In this document: in pieces, positions 1 to 45,324 of the stretch
Layout of the letters: the number at the start of each line of letters is the position of its first letter
Numbering within the stretch: position 1 is the first letter of the stretch
NCBI RefSeq assembly: GCF_021917145.1
Contig: NW_025813777.1
Coordinates: forward strand, 1-64,000
Length of the DNA stretch: 64,000 bases
Source: Hypomesus transpacificus
Taxonomy: Eukaryota; Chordata; Actinopteri; Osmeriformes; Osmeridae
Direction of reading: 5' to 3'
Position numbers and translations under genes: made by a program
The notes under the pieces: generated by a model
Told to the model about the DNA's origin: nothing
Databases searched by the model: none
The model's input: only the letters and a program-made list of their open reading frames with translations

Positions 1-316
1 TATGGAGATTGGAGATTATGTCACAAACATGATAACACCTGGGAGCGGGAGGTGGAGGGATGGATTGAAGGATAGAATGATGACGTATGGAAGGATGATG
101 ACCAATGAGCAAAGCGAAATGTTAATACGTGATCAATAAACCAATGAGGAAGAGGAGGAGGATAAGCAGCCAGAGCACGAAGGTGAGGACGACGTGAAAA
201 TCATGACGATAAATCACATACTAAATTATAGCCATCCATTACTTATAATAGAAAAAGCAGGGTAAATAGATACCGCGCATAGTTTAGTTCTAAAAGTACA
301 GCTACCAGTTCCTTAC

Positions 317-11268
<10,952 letters not shown>

Positions 11269-11289
11269 TGGTCGTCAGGTTAATCCTTG

Positions 11290-12523
11290 ATTCATCTAAC
11301 GGTCTTGTTTTGTAAAAGGCATTTGATCAATCCTTCACTGCGGACTGACTGATTCTTCTCCATGAGCCCGTCTCCTCCGAAGGAGGCTGGCAGAGGAAGA
11401 CAGCAGTGGAACTGGGTCCCTAACGCGCCTTCAAAGCGCACTGCATCTCCACCTCTAGTGTAGCAGCGCGTTTATTATTTGAGGTCTGAGGTCATATTAC
11501 TTTAGCAGATCTTTCTTCTGTGCAGGGATGATTAATTCCGATGGTCACCGCTCCACCGCAGAGAGGTAGTGTGATAAATAAGATTTCTCCCCCGTTTACT
11601 GCCTGTACAGTTATTTCATTATGAAAAAAGATCACGTCAGAGACGTGCAAGCGTTGCTTCCTGACTGCAAAAAAATATTTGGCAAAGCTTACAGTGCTTT
11701 GCGACCCCTTGTGGATAAAAATGGCGCATGGACCCTTCCAAAAACAACAAATTTGTCCAAAACCTAAAATCGGTTTGTAAATGAGGCTGGTAAGCCAACT
11801 GATAGGTCTACTGGTATCATCAATGTTGCTCTTGCTGACCCGCCTCTTCGCATAGTTGTGTTGATTTATATTTAAATCGTCAAAAATGCTCAGTCAGACA
11901 GACCCAAGGCCTATCTAATGTCAGACCCTACACACTAGCCACCTTCAATGAAAGTTAGCCAAGTGACTACAATAAATGTTAAAACATTATGCAATTCAAA
12001 TGAATGTACAAATGGTGGCCACACACTTTCAACAGGTGAGAGGAGTCAACTTCGTTTTTATTTGTTTAGCCTTTTTTACAACCGATTCTCACATATGCCC
12101 ATAGATCTGCCCCTCAACAAACCTAAACCTTCAAGGACGACGAGGAAAAACTCCCAAGAAAACTCATGAGACAAAATGGATGAAACCTTAGGAGAAGTAG
12201 CTCAGTGAGGGATCCCCTCCTCCAGAGACGGTTGGTGAAAGAGAGGTGCAGAACACAGGCTAAACATAGTCACACAAGTGGAGATGGATGTTGAAACACA
12301 AATCCAAAGTTCAACTCGGGTCAGAGTTGTCGAATGTCAGTTTAAGCAGTGTTAGCCACAAGGCTGGGGGCGTGTGATCGGCGCAGCACTACAGGACAGC
12401 CAGGTCGATGGATGGACAGGAAGGGACCAGGAACGTCAAAGGAGACCGATGTCCGCGACTAGGTTCATGACTAGGCCGTGTTTACCAAGTAATAACAAAG
12501 ATGAATGAAGCAAGGCTTTTTTT
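11290..12523. other. intergenic interval between HIPK3 3' end and the KIAA1549L-like start
   Basis: About 1.2 kb without a gene. The right flank of the KIAA1549L-like exon 1 (to about 11480) is relatively rich in CG dinucleotides and probably contains its promoter and 5' UTR. No other feature was recognised. Confidence 0.45.
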
Positions 12524-12529
12524 TTTATT
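12524..12529 (-). terminator. candidate HIPK3 polyadenylation signal (AATAAA)
   Basis: The hexamer is exact on the minus strand, about 3.45 kb after the HIPK3 stop codon. It is the last good signal before the intergenic interval. Confidence 0.45.
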
Positions 12530-15417
12530 CAAAGTGAATCTTGACAATAGTACACCATCAATTCTCAATTTGACACTCACCAATATAGTCACCAGGAAAA
12601 ACCCGCTTTTGTGACAAAGTACATAAGGCTTGGTCACATTGAAATCACTGAGAACTACTAGAGCAAAATACAGCCGCAAACTGTAAGAGACATTACATCC
12701 AAAACATTTGACCCCAGTCCTCATATCATATATATTGCACAGTGCAGTTGCTACATGGTAAACTAGCGTAGCATAAAATCAAAAGCAAACAAATCATGAT
12801 CATAAAGCCACAAAAAAATACACATTAAAACAGTAACAGGTCAATTTTAGCAATCAAGTCTACATGTTTGTGTAGTCTACATATATTATCCAATACCTGA
12901 AGAGTGTGGTAGCTATCACTTTCACTAAGCAGGTGAAATTACTGCAAACCAGATCCAAAAGCAATCAAACCAAGTGGTAAGGATTAATAATTAATTCAAA
13001 AGAGCATATTAGAAAGATTCATGAAAGACCCTGAATTAAACATAGCAAATTCAAATCGTAAAATCATAATACAATAAAATAATACAATACAGATTACATA
13101 CGGAGACCGATGAATATTGAGTAACTTTGGACCTAATCTTTGTGTACTTCGATGGTTGAAGCAAGACACCAACAAATGTTACCTCACCCGAGCGGATGTT
13201 GCTATAGCGACAGCTGCATACACTTACTAATAGTTGTCTAAATACAGAAATGGATTATCGGCTTAGCCATCGATCACAGCAACAAGACACGAAGACGCTT
13301 CTGAAAACCCAACACAGTTCAACTTCAACAAATACATTCACAGTGTACATAAAGCATTTGCATTTGTGTAAAGCTGGGTTCACATCCCCACAGTCTGGAA
13401 AGGGAAGCAGTTCTAGAATCTTTCAGGTTTTTAGAACGTCTCTTGGGAGTCTTGATTCAAACATCCCGTTGTAAAACTGCTCAAAAGACAGACGTGTTGT
13501 GTGTGTGTATATGTGTGTGGAGCATAACGTGTCTTTAGTAAGGAGTGTACAAATATTCCCTGACTTTGTATCTGTGTAGGAGCCTATAGAAAAGTCATGT
13601 GGCATCATTAAGACCTCATGCAATCTAATTCGTCTCAACGGGGGGAGGGGAGACAGATGATCGGCAACTAGTCTGAACCAGTCACCTTGAAAGGCACTAG
13701 GTTAGGATACTGTGGGAAGGTTTCTGATGAATACCAGTCCTGGCTGCTGGGATGACAGGTGGGATGGAAACCAAGACCAGCCCTGATCTGGGTTTAGGAA
13801 ACATGCTCCTGAGGGTGCAGCCAAGTGCTTGTTATGTCAGGTGAAGGCATCTCTGGAGCCAGTTTAAAGGACAGGTCCAGCTGGAGAGGTGCAGCTCTAG
13901 AAACGGCATGGCGTCAAATGTTCAATTCTGCCAATCACTATGCAAATGCTGCCTTTTCTTCTTTTTTTTTACTATCTAGAAAGAACTGTCACTGAAATAA
14001 CTAAAAGCGACATAGGTCAACACATTGGGTACTGTATGCAAGGATGAGCCCAACTTATAGTCAAGATAAAATACTGATGCTAAATTAAATGCACACACAC
14101 CAAAACAAAATAATAAGATAAACAAATAAAAAAAAACACAAATATGTCAATAACTTGCAATACAGTAGTTACAATCACACTTCAAACATCAAAGCAAATA
14201 GAGGCACTAACATCCTAATGCCTTTCAATACTAAAATAATACCCACTTCTATTTATTAGATAATTACGCGAGAAATAAAGAAAATTAAGAAAGCACAAAA
14301 CAAACTAGATTCACCCCCTAAATTCACAGCTATTAGAAGTGGCAATCAGTATATAGCAGCTCATCTATAATAATACATTCCAGATACAACTCACCAAAAA
14401 GCTAAAAAATAAACCTCAACCATTTTAAAATATATTTCTCTTAATATATTCTGTCTACAACTACAGTATACTTGAGGTCAATAGAGAAATAAGGATTAGC
14501 TACCACCTTGCTTAGGAAATGATTTACAGTCTTTGGTGCTAAAACAAAGCATTTCTGTTTGACATTTTCCTACTGCTCAAACACTAGCAGGCGAAATAAA
14601 AACGAATACACAGAAACACAAACATTTCCTCCCTGACGGAATGTATGAAATGAGCAGTTGACGTGGACTATAAGCGATGGTGATAGTACTGCAGGCAGGT
14701 CAATAGATGATCATTCAAACACTGAGGAGATGGGAGATCAGAAAGGCATTCCGCTCAGGTATGAACACGATACCTGACACCAGTCAAACTAAACACGGGG
14801 AGCAGTAGAACATCAACACAGCAAACCAACGCCCGATCTAGATTGTACTGCAGTTTCAATCAACAGTGTCAATACTGTTAGTAATTAAGTACTCATAGTG
14901 ACTAGAACTATCGATTATCAAATATGACGGCGTTCATGTTTCGTTTATGTACACAAAACTCATGCGGGGGAGTCAACACCCAATCATCAGGTTGCCGAAG
15001 CGCACCATCCCCAAACAGTGACATTAAACTGTAGTGAAGACCCATGTCTTCTCAAACACAACAGGCTGAAGGAAGAAGGGCTTGGGTGGGGGGGGGGGGG
15101 GGAGATTCTCAGATCTTGTCTGAAGTTCAAGTGCTGTAGTACAGAGCTGTTCCATACTGAACTTTATACCTCTGAAGTCATCAACAACAATCCCATATAT
15201 AAGGCACTAGTAGGTATAGGGACAGGTGTGATGCATGTACAGATAGCTGTGTGTGTCGGGGACGACGACTCATAACGTTACATTTACAGATAGCTGGTAA
15301 GGGGGGGCAGGTTATAATGTTGCACAGAGATAGCTGTGGGGTTATAGGTTACAGCGTTGCACATGCAGTTCGCTGGGGGGGGACATGTTACAACATTGCA
15401 CACAGATAGCTGTGGAG

Positions 15418-15577
15418 ACTGGGATGAAGAGTGGGATGGAGTAACAGAGGATGGAGTGGGCAGAGATGTGACTGGGATGAAGAGTGGGATGGAGTAACAG
15501 AGGATGGAGTGGGCAGAGATGTGACTGGGATGAAGAGTGGGATGGAGTAACAGAGGATGGAGTGGGCAGAGATGTGA
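15418..15577. repeat. 53-bp minisatellite, 3 copies, in the HIPK3 3' UTR
   Basis: Three nearly identical 53-bp copies start at 15418, 15471 and 15524, each beginning actgggatgaagagtggg. They lie in the transcribed 3' UTR, so the array should appear in mature mRNA. Confidence 0.95.
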
Positions 15578-15984
15578 CTGGCTAGCACAGGTGCTAGAAG
15601 GCAATACAGACAGTGATGACCGACAACACCCCCATCACACATTTAAAATCAAACCCTATTTATAGGTGGGGCATTTGATCGAATATGACAAAATATAGCA
15701 AATGTGTAAAAAACACATTAAAGTGATTCTCTCCCTCCCCCCTCATTCATTCCTATTTGACGATGGATAGTTTTGTTTTAAAGCTTCTGATTGAATTGAT
15801 GGTTCCTCTTGCCAGGACAGACATGTTTGTCAAACAGTCCTGTACGTTCCACACTTGCTGTGTCATGTCCTGACTCGGACATGATGGCAGATGAGTATGC
15901 CACGTGTCCTTGTCCTCCATCCTCCTCCTCCCCCTCCTCCTCAGCGCTGGCCAGCCAGCTCAGCCCAGGACCTGAGCTCTGGCC

Positions 15985-34675
<18,691 letters not shown>

Positions 34676-36770
34676 CTGCATTGAGATAAGAATATACATA
34701 AGGTTAGTAAACTCATTAAAACTTGAATGCTTAAATGTTTAGCACACGAAACCTCATTATTTATTGTTAGTCAGATTTTGTCCCTCCTGCTCTACATTAA
34801 ACACATATTACTCATTAAAATTCAACAAATGACAGGTCACCTAAATGCTACGCCCATTAAAACTGTCACGTAATTCATGCCTTTCCATAGTACAGTACAC
34901 AGGTCTGCAGCAGTAACGGGAACTGACACGATTCAGCCTATTAAAGGGAGAGTCCCATTCCATCATGGGGCTCTCTCTAATGCACTGAACTAGGTCTGTT
35001 TCAGTCTCACTCGAACCATAGCATCCAGCAAAACAAACACACAGTAGAGCAGCTACATTAGATGGCTTTATTCAACCATACTCGCTGTGCCAAATTGATC
35101 TGAGACACACACGGCAATTCATCATCTGTGACAACGTGTCACGGCAGAGAAGGCACATAGCCAAGTTGTTGTTTGTTTTATTAAGACTAGTGTTACTTTG
35201 AGGAAGTAAGCTGTGTTCTCTCACACACAAGGGAACTCAGTTGACATGCCAGCTCATGCCGCAGGTGTGTTTTCATGTATAAAAGAAAGAAAAAAAGAAA
35301 ACTTGACATTCTCTCTGAGTTCTGATCCAATCAGAAACGGAACATATGTCTTCAGCAGTCTGTGAACTTGTCAGGTCATTCGTTTAATGCCAACAAGCAG
35401 GGCCAGCTGTGAGACCAGCTCTCTCTTCCTTTACCAGCCTGCCTGGCCCTTTGGCCTGACAAGCCCAGTGTTGAGTTTCACAGCCTGCTAACCATGACAA
35501 CTTTGTCAGAGCGCTGGAGGCAAGCAGCTTTTTACACCAGTTAAGACCAGTCTGGTCGCCGTTACAAGTCACACCGTAAAAAGACGAACACAACGAACGC
35601 AATGACGTCACACAAGGTGAAAATACATAACTATAAATACACATAGGCATATCTAGATTTGTTATTATAACACTATGTGAGAGACTATAAGAGACAATCA
35701 GCCATGTAGCTGCCTAAATTTAAACCACTCATTCCAAATCTGTGATTAAAAGTGAGGTATATTATATTTCTACTAAATATGCATGCAAATTCGGCTCATT
35801 GCTGCCATTGATGCTCGGACGCAACACAAAAATGATCTGGAAAAATAAAAGACAAGCGAGTACTGTCGCTAAGCTACAACTGTAGCCGAAAACTACTGAC
35901 CATTAGCTCCCTAAATAACCATCAACAACTGGTTGAACCATTATCCAGATCTATAAATGGCTAGCAGTAGAATATTCTGGTGCATGCAGCTAATGACAAT
36001 TAGCTAGTGGCGTAGCTACGTTTAAGAAGTTAACTAGTAGATAAGCTAGCTAATTATTACATAACTGCTGCTAGCAAACAACTTTGTGCTAGCCAAACCC
36101 AAAGTCTGCTTCATATTCTGATAGGAAAGTACTTTGCTAGCCTAGCTAGGCTCACTAGATGTAGCTAGCCATCTTGCTAACCCAGCTAACTCAGCACTAA
36201 GTTTTTCTACATAAATAGGGTGGATCAAAGGTGTGCGTATACTGTGTTAAACAGATAACTTTATATTGTTTTAACTTTTAGCCGGGTAGAATCTAGCTAA
36301 ACCTATATTGACAACAATGTTTGACAGATAGCAACAAAGACTAACTTAGCCTAAGTATTTGGCTACTTTAAAAGAGGGCATCCGTTCAAGATTCTATACT
36401 CTTACAAAACAAACTTAGAGCTGTTTATAATGATATAGCATCCCATTGTGGTATACACGCCTTTACATACTGTGCAGCAGTAAATAAAATACACAGCTTA
36501 TCTGAACATTAGCTAGCTAGCGACTATACGGTATACCACACCATGCTCAATTTGCTTGCGATGCTGCCATCTTGTTCGACTAGAAAACGAGGAACATTGC
36601 ATTCGATAAACCCACTACTTGCTAGCTAGATAGCACATTCTCAATCTCATATTATCAACTCCTCGTAACTCACGTACCGTATTACACCATCTTATGAGAC
36701 CAGTCTTCGTTTAGAGCGTACTTAAAAACTTTCCGTGTCCGAAAAAGTTTCTCTTATATTATTTACATGG
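34676..36770 (-). promoter_or_regulatory. hipk3: HIPK3 5' region: first intron and probable non-coding exon 1/promoter
   Basis: The acceptor before 34675 shows that the 5' UTR is split. A strong minus-strand donor (GTGAGT, plus 36668-36673) is a candidate end of a non-coding exon 1 extending from 36674 to roughly 36760. The intron between is about 2 kb, AT-rich, and has repeated GCTAGC/AGCTAG words at about 35985-36190 and 36510-36630. The exon 1 limits and start site are inferred. Confidence 0.4.
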
Positions 36771-37912
36771 GGTAGGAAGCCCATTTTTCTGCACGCGTCG
36801 AATTCGTCTGACTCGCTGCTTCCACACTTTGCTTGCAGTTCGTTAGAGGCTGGCTGTGAAGTACAAGCAACAGTATCGTATGGCTATTTTCGTTTTGGTT
36901 GCCCGGGCCACACCACGGAGCATTAAGGTGCTGATTGTATTCGACGTTTCCTATTACCTGGGTTTGGTTTCCCTCTGCCGATACGATTTTCGCACTGCAC
37001 TGTGCTTGACGCTTAGTTATTAATCCTCCTTTGATACACAATTTGTAGGTCACTTAGGAAAAAGAGTCGGCTAAATTTATAAACTGTAAGGTAATATTCA
37101 GCTGTTATTTGTGTGTGCCCCCCCCCCCCCCCAAATACGCATTCACACATTGTGTTCTGGCGATGGCTTTATTAATTTAAGGTTATCATTAGTGCTAAAC
37201 ACTTTTGACTAAACATCGAATAAATAACAGTAGCTGGCTTGAGTCAGAGGGTCACATATCCCTGCACCAAAAATCAATAAATTCAATAGATTGCGCGACA
37301 ACATTTATAACTCATTTAGCAAACTAGTGACGTGTGACGTATTTTAACAGCCTTGAAGTGGAATACAAATAAATTAAAAAAACGTTTTTGTTAAAACATT
37401 TACAAAAATATTGGTCCTCAACAAAATGCTGTTTTCTCTAACATCATCTTAACTCTTTGTAAGGTGCGTCATTCATCAAGGAACAATACAGTGTCGAACG
37501 TGTTTCTTCTCTTGCCCTTAGCACTTGATCTAGGAGGCACATCTCAAAATTGTGTAGGATTAGAAAACACATACACTAGTGCATTTGGACACAAACCCGA
37601 CTAAATCTGTTGTAGAGATGCCTAATTTTTAAGACATCTCTATAAGGATCCTGGTTATAACCATATACTAGCATCTGTATCTCACAAGTACAGGCCCCTA
37701 TTCCTGGTTTTTCTCAAATTGCTGTAGTCATACCAAGACAAAGAAACATGCAGTTGCTCTACTAGTTGCTGTTTAGGCTCAAAACATTGCTCAGAATGGG
37801 TGTGATATGTTTCTCATACTGGGATTCTGCAACTGTGTGGTACACCACTGGGGATGGCATTCATTGACGGCAAGGCTAGGGAGAAAAGTATGCTGATCAA
37901 TCTTTTCAATTA
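36771..37912. other. intergenic interval between HIPK3 and TCP11L1
   Basis: About 1.1 kb, AT-rich, with a C homopolymer at about 37118-37132. It has no coding exon. In human the CSTF3 gene lies between these two neighbours; I see no trace of it here. Confidence 0.5.
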
Positions 37913-37918
37913 TTTATT
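37913..37918 (-). terminator. candidate TCP11L1 polyadenylation signal
   Basis: A minus-strand AATAAA about 120 bp after the TCP11L1 stop codon, giving a short 3' UTR. Confidence 0.55.
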
Positions 37919-38034
37919 TCAAATGCAGCTGAGGAGATCCTACAGTTGATTGTGAACGTATGTAATACTACTAAGGTACATTTACTAATAACAGCCACAT
38001 CCTTATCCTGGTGTCTGAGGCATCTGTTCAGTGT

Positions 38035-40699
38035 TTAAGCTGTGACGTCATCTTTAAGGATTTTTTGAAAGATCTGCTGGTAGAATGGAGAGAAAACTAG
38101 CTTGTTGAGGTTAACCAGACGACCAAACTTTACAGCCAACTCTTCCAGCTCTTTGCTGATAGGTGCTAAACCTCCGGGCAAGGAGGGGGCGCTCTTGTGA
38201 ACGCTGGACTCCAGGACCCCCAACAGGTAAGTCTGGATACGAGAGTCTAGAGGAGAAGAGTATGAGGCGAGGGGAGCAAAAACACAGGAAGTAAAATTAG
38301 ATACTTAGACCCTACTCTCTAAACATGATACCGTGAGTTTGATTTCAGTAATGGGGAGCACTCCAGGTGACTTACCTATGACCTTGCGTACGGCGTTGTC
38401 GGAGTGTGCCACTGCAGAAATCTGTCCCTTCAGCACCCTCTGACGGTCAGAGGAGAATGGGGTGAAGCCATGTTGAGCCAGAACCTCACCCAGATCCACA
38501 CACAGCCGTTCTGCTATGGTCGCTAAAGCATCGGCAGCCCTGAAGGAGCTTCATACAGAGGACACCGCTAGTTAATGAAATGCAACACGTTCTCCACCCG
38601 TTCCCTTGAGAACGTTCTCAGTCACACTCATGTTTCAAGACACACATTTCCATTGGATATGAGGGAAACTACATAACATGGTGTTTAGTTCTTACGGCTG
38701 GTGGAGGTCAGTGAGTAGGGTGTGGATGGTGTTCTTCAGGGTGTCCATGAGGCCCGGTAGACCAGCAATGGCCTCTCCTGAGGTGTTGTACACAACCAGC
38801 AGCACTGTGGCCACCAGTGCCAGCCTGTCCACATCCCTCTTCATCTCCTGGAAACGCACCTGGTCCATCAGCACTGTCTGGAGAGCAAAGGGGGGAGGAG
38901 AAGGGAGGTATGGGATTTGAGTATTGGGAGAGAAAGGGGGTGATAAAAGTCATGCAGAGGGGGGAGTAAGAGTCAACCATAGACAGAGAAAGGGAAAGAG
39001 AACACAGTCAGAATGACCTCAAGACACAAACAGCCTTTTGTTTTGGCAATTGTGTGTGACAGACAGACACCCATGTATACCTCAGGGAATGGTTCTGAGG
39101 CGTGGTCCCACTTCAGTAGACAAAGGAAGGCATGGTTGTGAACGTTCACAGGGAGAAGAGGGAGAGGGTTGGAGGCAGCCATACCAGAGCCATCTGCCCC
39201 ACTCTCTTGTAAAGACCTCACCACATCTTGAAGCCATTTTTCAGTCAGATCTAAGGCATCTAAAAAATAACGTGTTTTCTTTTACTATCAGTGAGTTTCT
39301 CTCCTACAAGACCGTAATTGTACAAAATAATAACTTAACAATATTCAATTCATGCATATTTACACACACCAAAAAATGAGGATGCTAAACAGATAAACAA
39401 ACCATATGATAAACAAACAGAAGCTGAGACAGCTTGAATGTCAAAAGAAAAATTCTTCTTACTAGGTTGTTTATCAAGAAACTCCTGGAATTTGTTCCTC
39501 TCGTACTCTACCGACTGCTGGAGGAGATGTGGTCGAATACTGCTGACTGCAAAGTTGGCCATGTCAATCTTCATCTTATCCAGGACTAAAAATATTTCCC
39601 TGAGACACCCCGAAAAAAGCAATCAAGTCACAAGTCACAATTACTAACACTGGCCTTTTAGGTTTACAGGAAGGTGCATTGCATGAGGCAGGTACTTGAT
39701 CCCATACAAGGAGCACAGACATTAAGAGGTAGCAGCTGTAGATAGCACAGACCAGCCTCATCCAGAGTCTAAAACCTACCTTAGCAGTGGCACGAGATCA
39801 GTGATATCCTTGAGTGCTCGAATGTCCCCATCCCTGGAAGGGGCGCAGAGAGACCCCATCATTCCCACCACAAACTCCACTACTTTACGGATGTCCAGAG
39901 CGCTGTTCTCTGCCTGCTGCTGGATAAGCTCCAGGTCCAGAACCTCCTGGATGAGGGCGCGGAGCCGCGTGTGACCCGGCCCGGTCAGCAGGAAGGAGAG
40001 GAGAGTCTACACGAAGGACAGCAAGAGTGGGGGGTGAATCTGCTACATACTTTCCTTGAACACATGCATCTGGAACTGATGACCATAACAGTGATTCATG
40101 ACAGACCGGCTTCTGTCCTCACTTCTTTGATTTCCGCCAGGAGCTTAATGGCATGGTGATATGATGGCGGCTCCTCTCTCAACTGGCCCTCCAGGCAGTC
40201 CCAGAATGCTTTGTGCATGACATCTTTAATTCTTTTCTCCAAACTGAAAACATTTACAGATGGCACAGTCAGCCACATCTTTCTGATTTGTAGAACTTTC
40301 CAACCTACAGATCATAATCCCAAAACCACTTCCATTTCTCACTGGAATTACAGTATGTCTTTTTCCTGCTTTACCTTCCCTCCAGTGGCTCCACTGGCTT
40401 CACCTGGAAGCCCTGGTTCACCACGATCTCATGGGCCAGCGCCATGTTGGTCACACCCTTGGCAGTCTTCATAAGCTCCTCCACAGACACAAACCTTGGT
40501 GGGCTGGCTAGGCAGAGAGGAGGGACAATAATGTGACAAATGCCCATGAATGGAGGATTTAGGATGGATTTGATTCGATCCAACTTCTGATGGATTATAG
40601 ATCATTACTTCTCTCCATTAGAGAGTCGTCAGATATCTCAGTCCTGTCCTCTGTGTTGTTGTCCTTGCCACACCCAGGCTTGTCGGAGTCCTTAGGCAT
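38035..40699 (-). CDS. tcp11l1: T-complex 11-like protein 1 (9 coding exons, 481 aa)
   Basis: TCP11-family protein of unknown biochemical role. Coding exons in order: 40609-40699, 40375-40507, 40123-40243, 39780-40006, 39463-39599, 39081-39259, 38696-38877, 38376-38539, 38035-38246; they sum to 1446 nt and every phase closes. Hallmark blocks are [20 protein letters not shown] and [11 protein letters not shown] near the N-terminus, then [17 protein letters not shown], then [14 protein letters not shown] in the middle, and [17 protein letters not shown] with [16 protein letters not shown] at the C-terminus. No signal peptide or membrane segment is visible. It starts at MPKDSDKPG and ends in TAA. 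TCP11L1 rather than L2 is chosen because DEPDC7 and HIPK3 flank it, as in human 11p13. Exon 2's acceptor is set at ctag because that alone fits the phase. Confidence 0.93.
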
Positions 40700-41230
40700 G
40701 ATGGTGGGACCAGTACGTGGCTCTGTTTACGGATAACGGGTCAACATTACGGAAGGATGAACAATAGCAAACCTACGCACCATCAGATGGAGTAAAAACA
40801 AAGCAAAAACATGGCAAACATCGCACATGCAAATACAGCTTTCACTCTGGGCACATAACGCTAATTGATTATACATTTGATCATACGTCAGATCACATAT
40901 AAATATGTTTACCAACCAAAAGTGTCGTGTTACAACAAAAACAGCTGACATCAGTTGCCTAGTGCTACACCCTTTTACCTCCGGACATGCACGACATAAC
41001 ATGAACTAGCTTGGTAAAACTGTCGACTTACCTTATATAGTGACTAGTTTGTGACAAGCTACCTACAGTAGCCAGCATTACTTGATCCAAAACTGTGAGG
41101 CGATGGAGGCTAGTAGTGCTTGTCGTGACGCAGTTATTTACAAGTAGTCTTGCTAGTCCAAATCGGGCTGTACACGCGTGGTTTATCCAAGTTAACCAAC
41201 TTGCAGTGGCTGGAAGTACATAGAGCAAGG
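40700..41230 (-). promoter_or_regulatory. tcp11l1: TCP11L1 5' UTR, non-coding exon 1 and promoter region
   Basis: Exon 2 begins at 40722 after a gtaaacag acceptor, 23 bp before the ATG. A consensus donor (GTAAGT, plus 41026-41031) marks the probable end of a non-coding exon 1 starting somewhere near 41200. The interval up to the DEPDC7 stop is only about 0.5 kb, so the promoter must lie close to the DEPDC7 3' end. Confidence 0.5.
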
Positions 41231-41682
41231 TAAAATATTTCCGTCCAGATTTGGTTTAATGTGTTCTACGGGACGTACTGCTACTATATTATGCATGGAA
41301 GATTCTTCAGGTGTACCAGCGAATTCAGTTCCCCCTTTCCCCTTTGCGCATGCGCATCACGTTTTATCTTGTTGCTAGCAGAGCCATGTAGAGCAGAGCA
41401 TAGATGTAGAGCAGAGCATAGACATATATACATGTCTATGATGTGTAGAGATTCTCTTTACGGCTCTGGTTGTTAGGTTGAGATGAATGTGATTTATGCG
41501 TGTGTTAGCTTTGTTCTGTACAGTTCCTACTTTCCATGAGCATAAGGTACATTTATTGTTCTTAGTTAAATCCAATAAAAAGGCATTAAAGTATAGTATA
41601 TTAAGTTGTATTTCTAAATCGTTATGTTGGTCGGATGTACATGCAAATTCTAGGCAACGGCAACCTGCCTTCAATATTGTAC

Positions 41683-41688
41683 TTTATT
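41683..41688 (-). terminator. candidate DEPDC7 polyadenylation signal
   Basis: Minus-strand AATAAA about 70 bp beyond the stop; a second one lies at 41552-41557. Either is plausible. Confidence 0.45.
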
Positions 41689-41757
41689 TAAATTTTACCG
41701 ACAGACAGGGACATTTAAACCATTCTTAACACCAACAAAAAATATTATTTCTCATCT

Positions 41758-45324
<3,567 letters not shown>

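Larger units (their letters stand above)
12524..15984 (-). other. HIPK3 3' untranslated region
   Basis: Directly downstream of the HIPK3 stop, the sequence is AT-rich and has no coding frame for about 3.4 kb. It ends at a minus-strand AATAAA (plus strand TTTATT, 12524-12529) followed by an A-rich stretch. The length is in the range I recall for the human HIPK3 3' UTR. The poly(A) site is inferred; other AATAAA-like words occur upstream and could give shorter forms. Confidence 0.5.
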
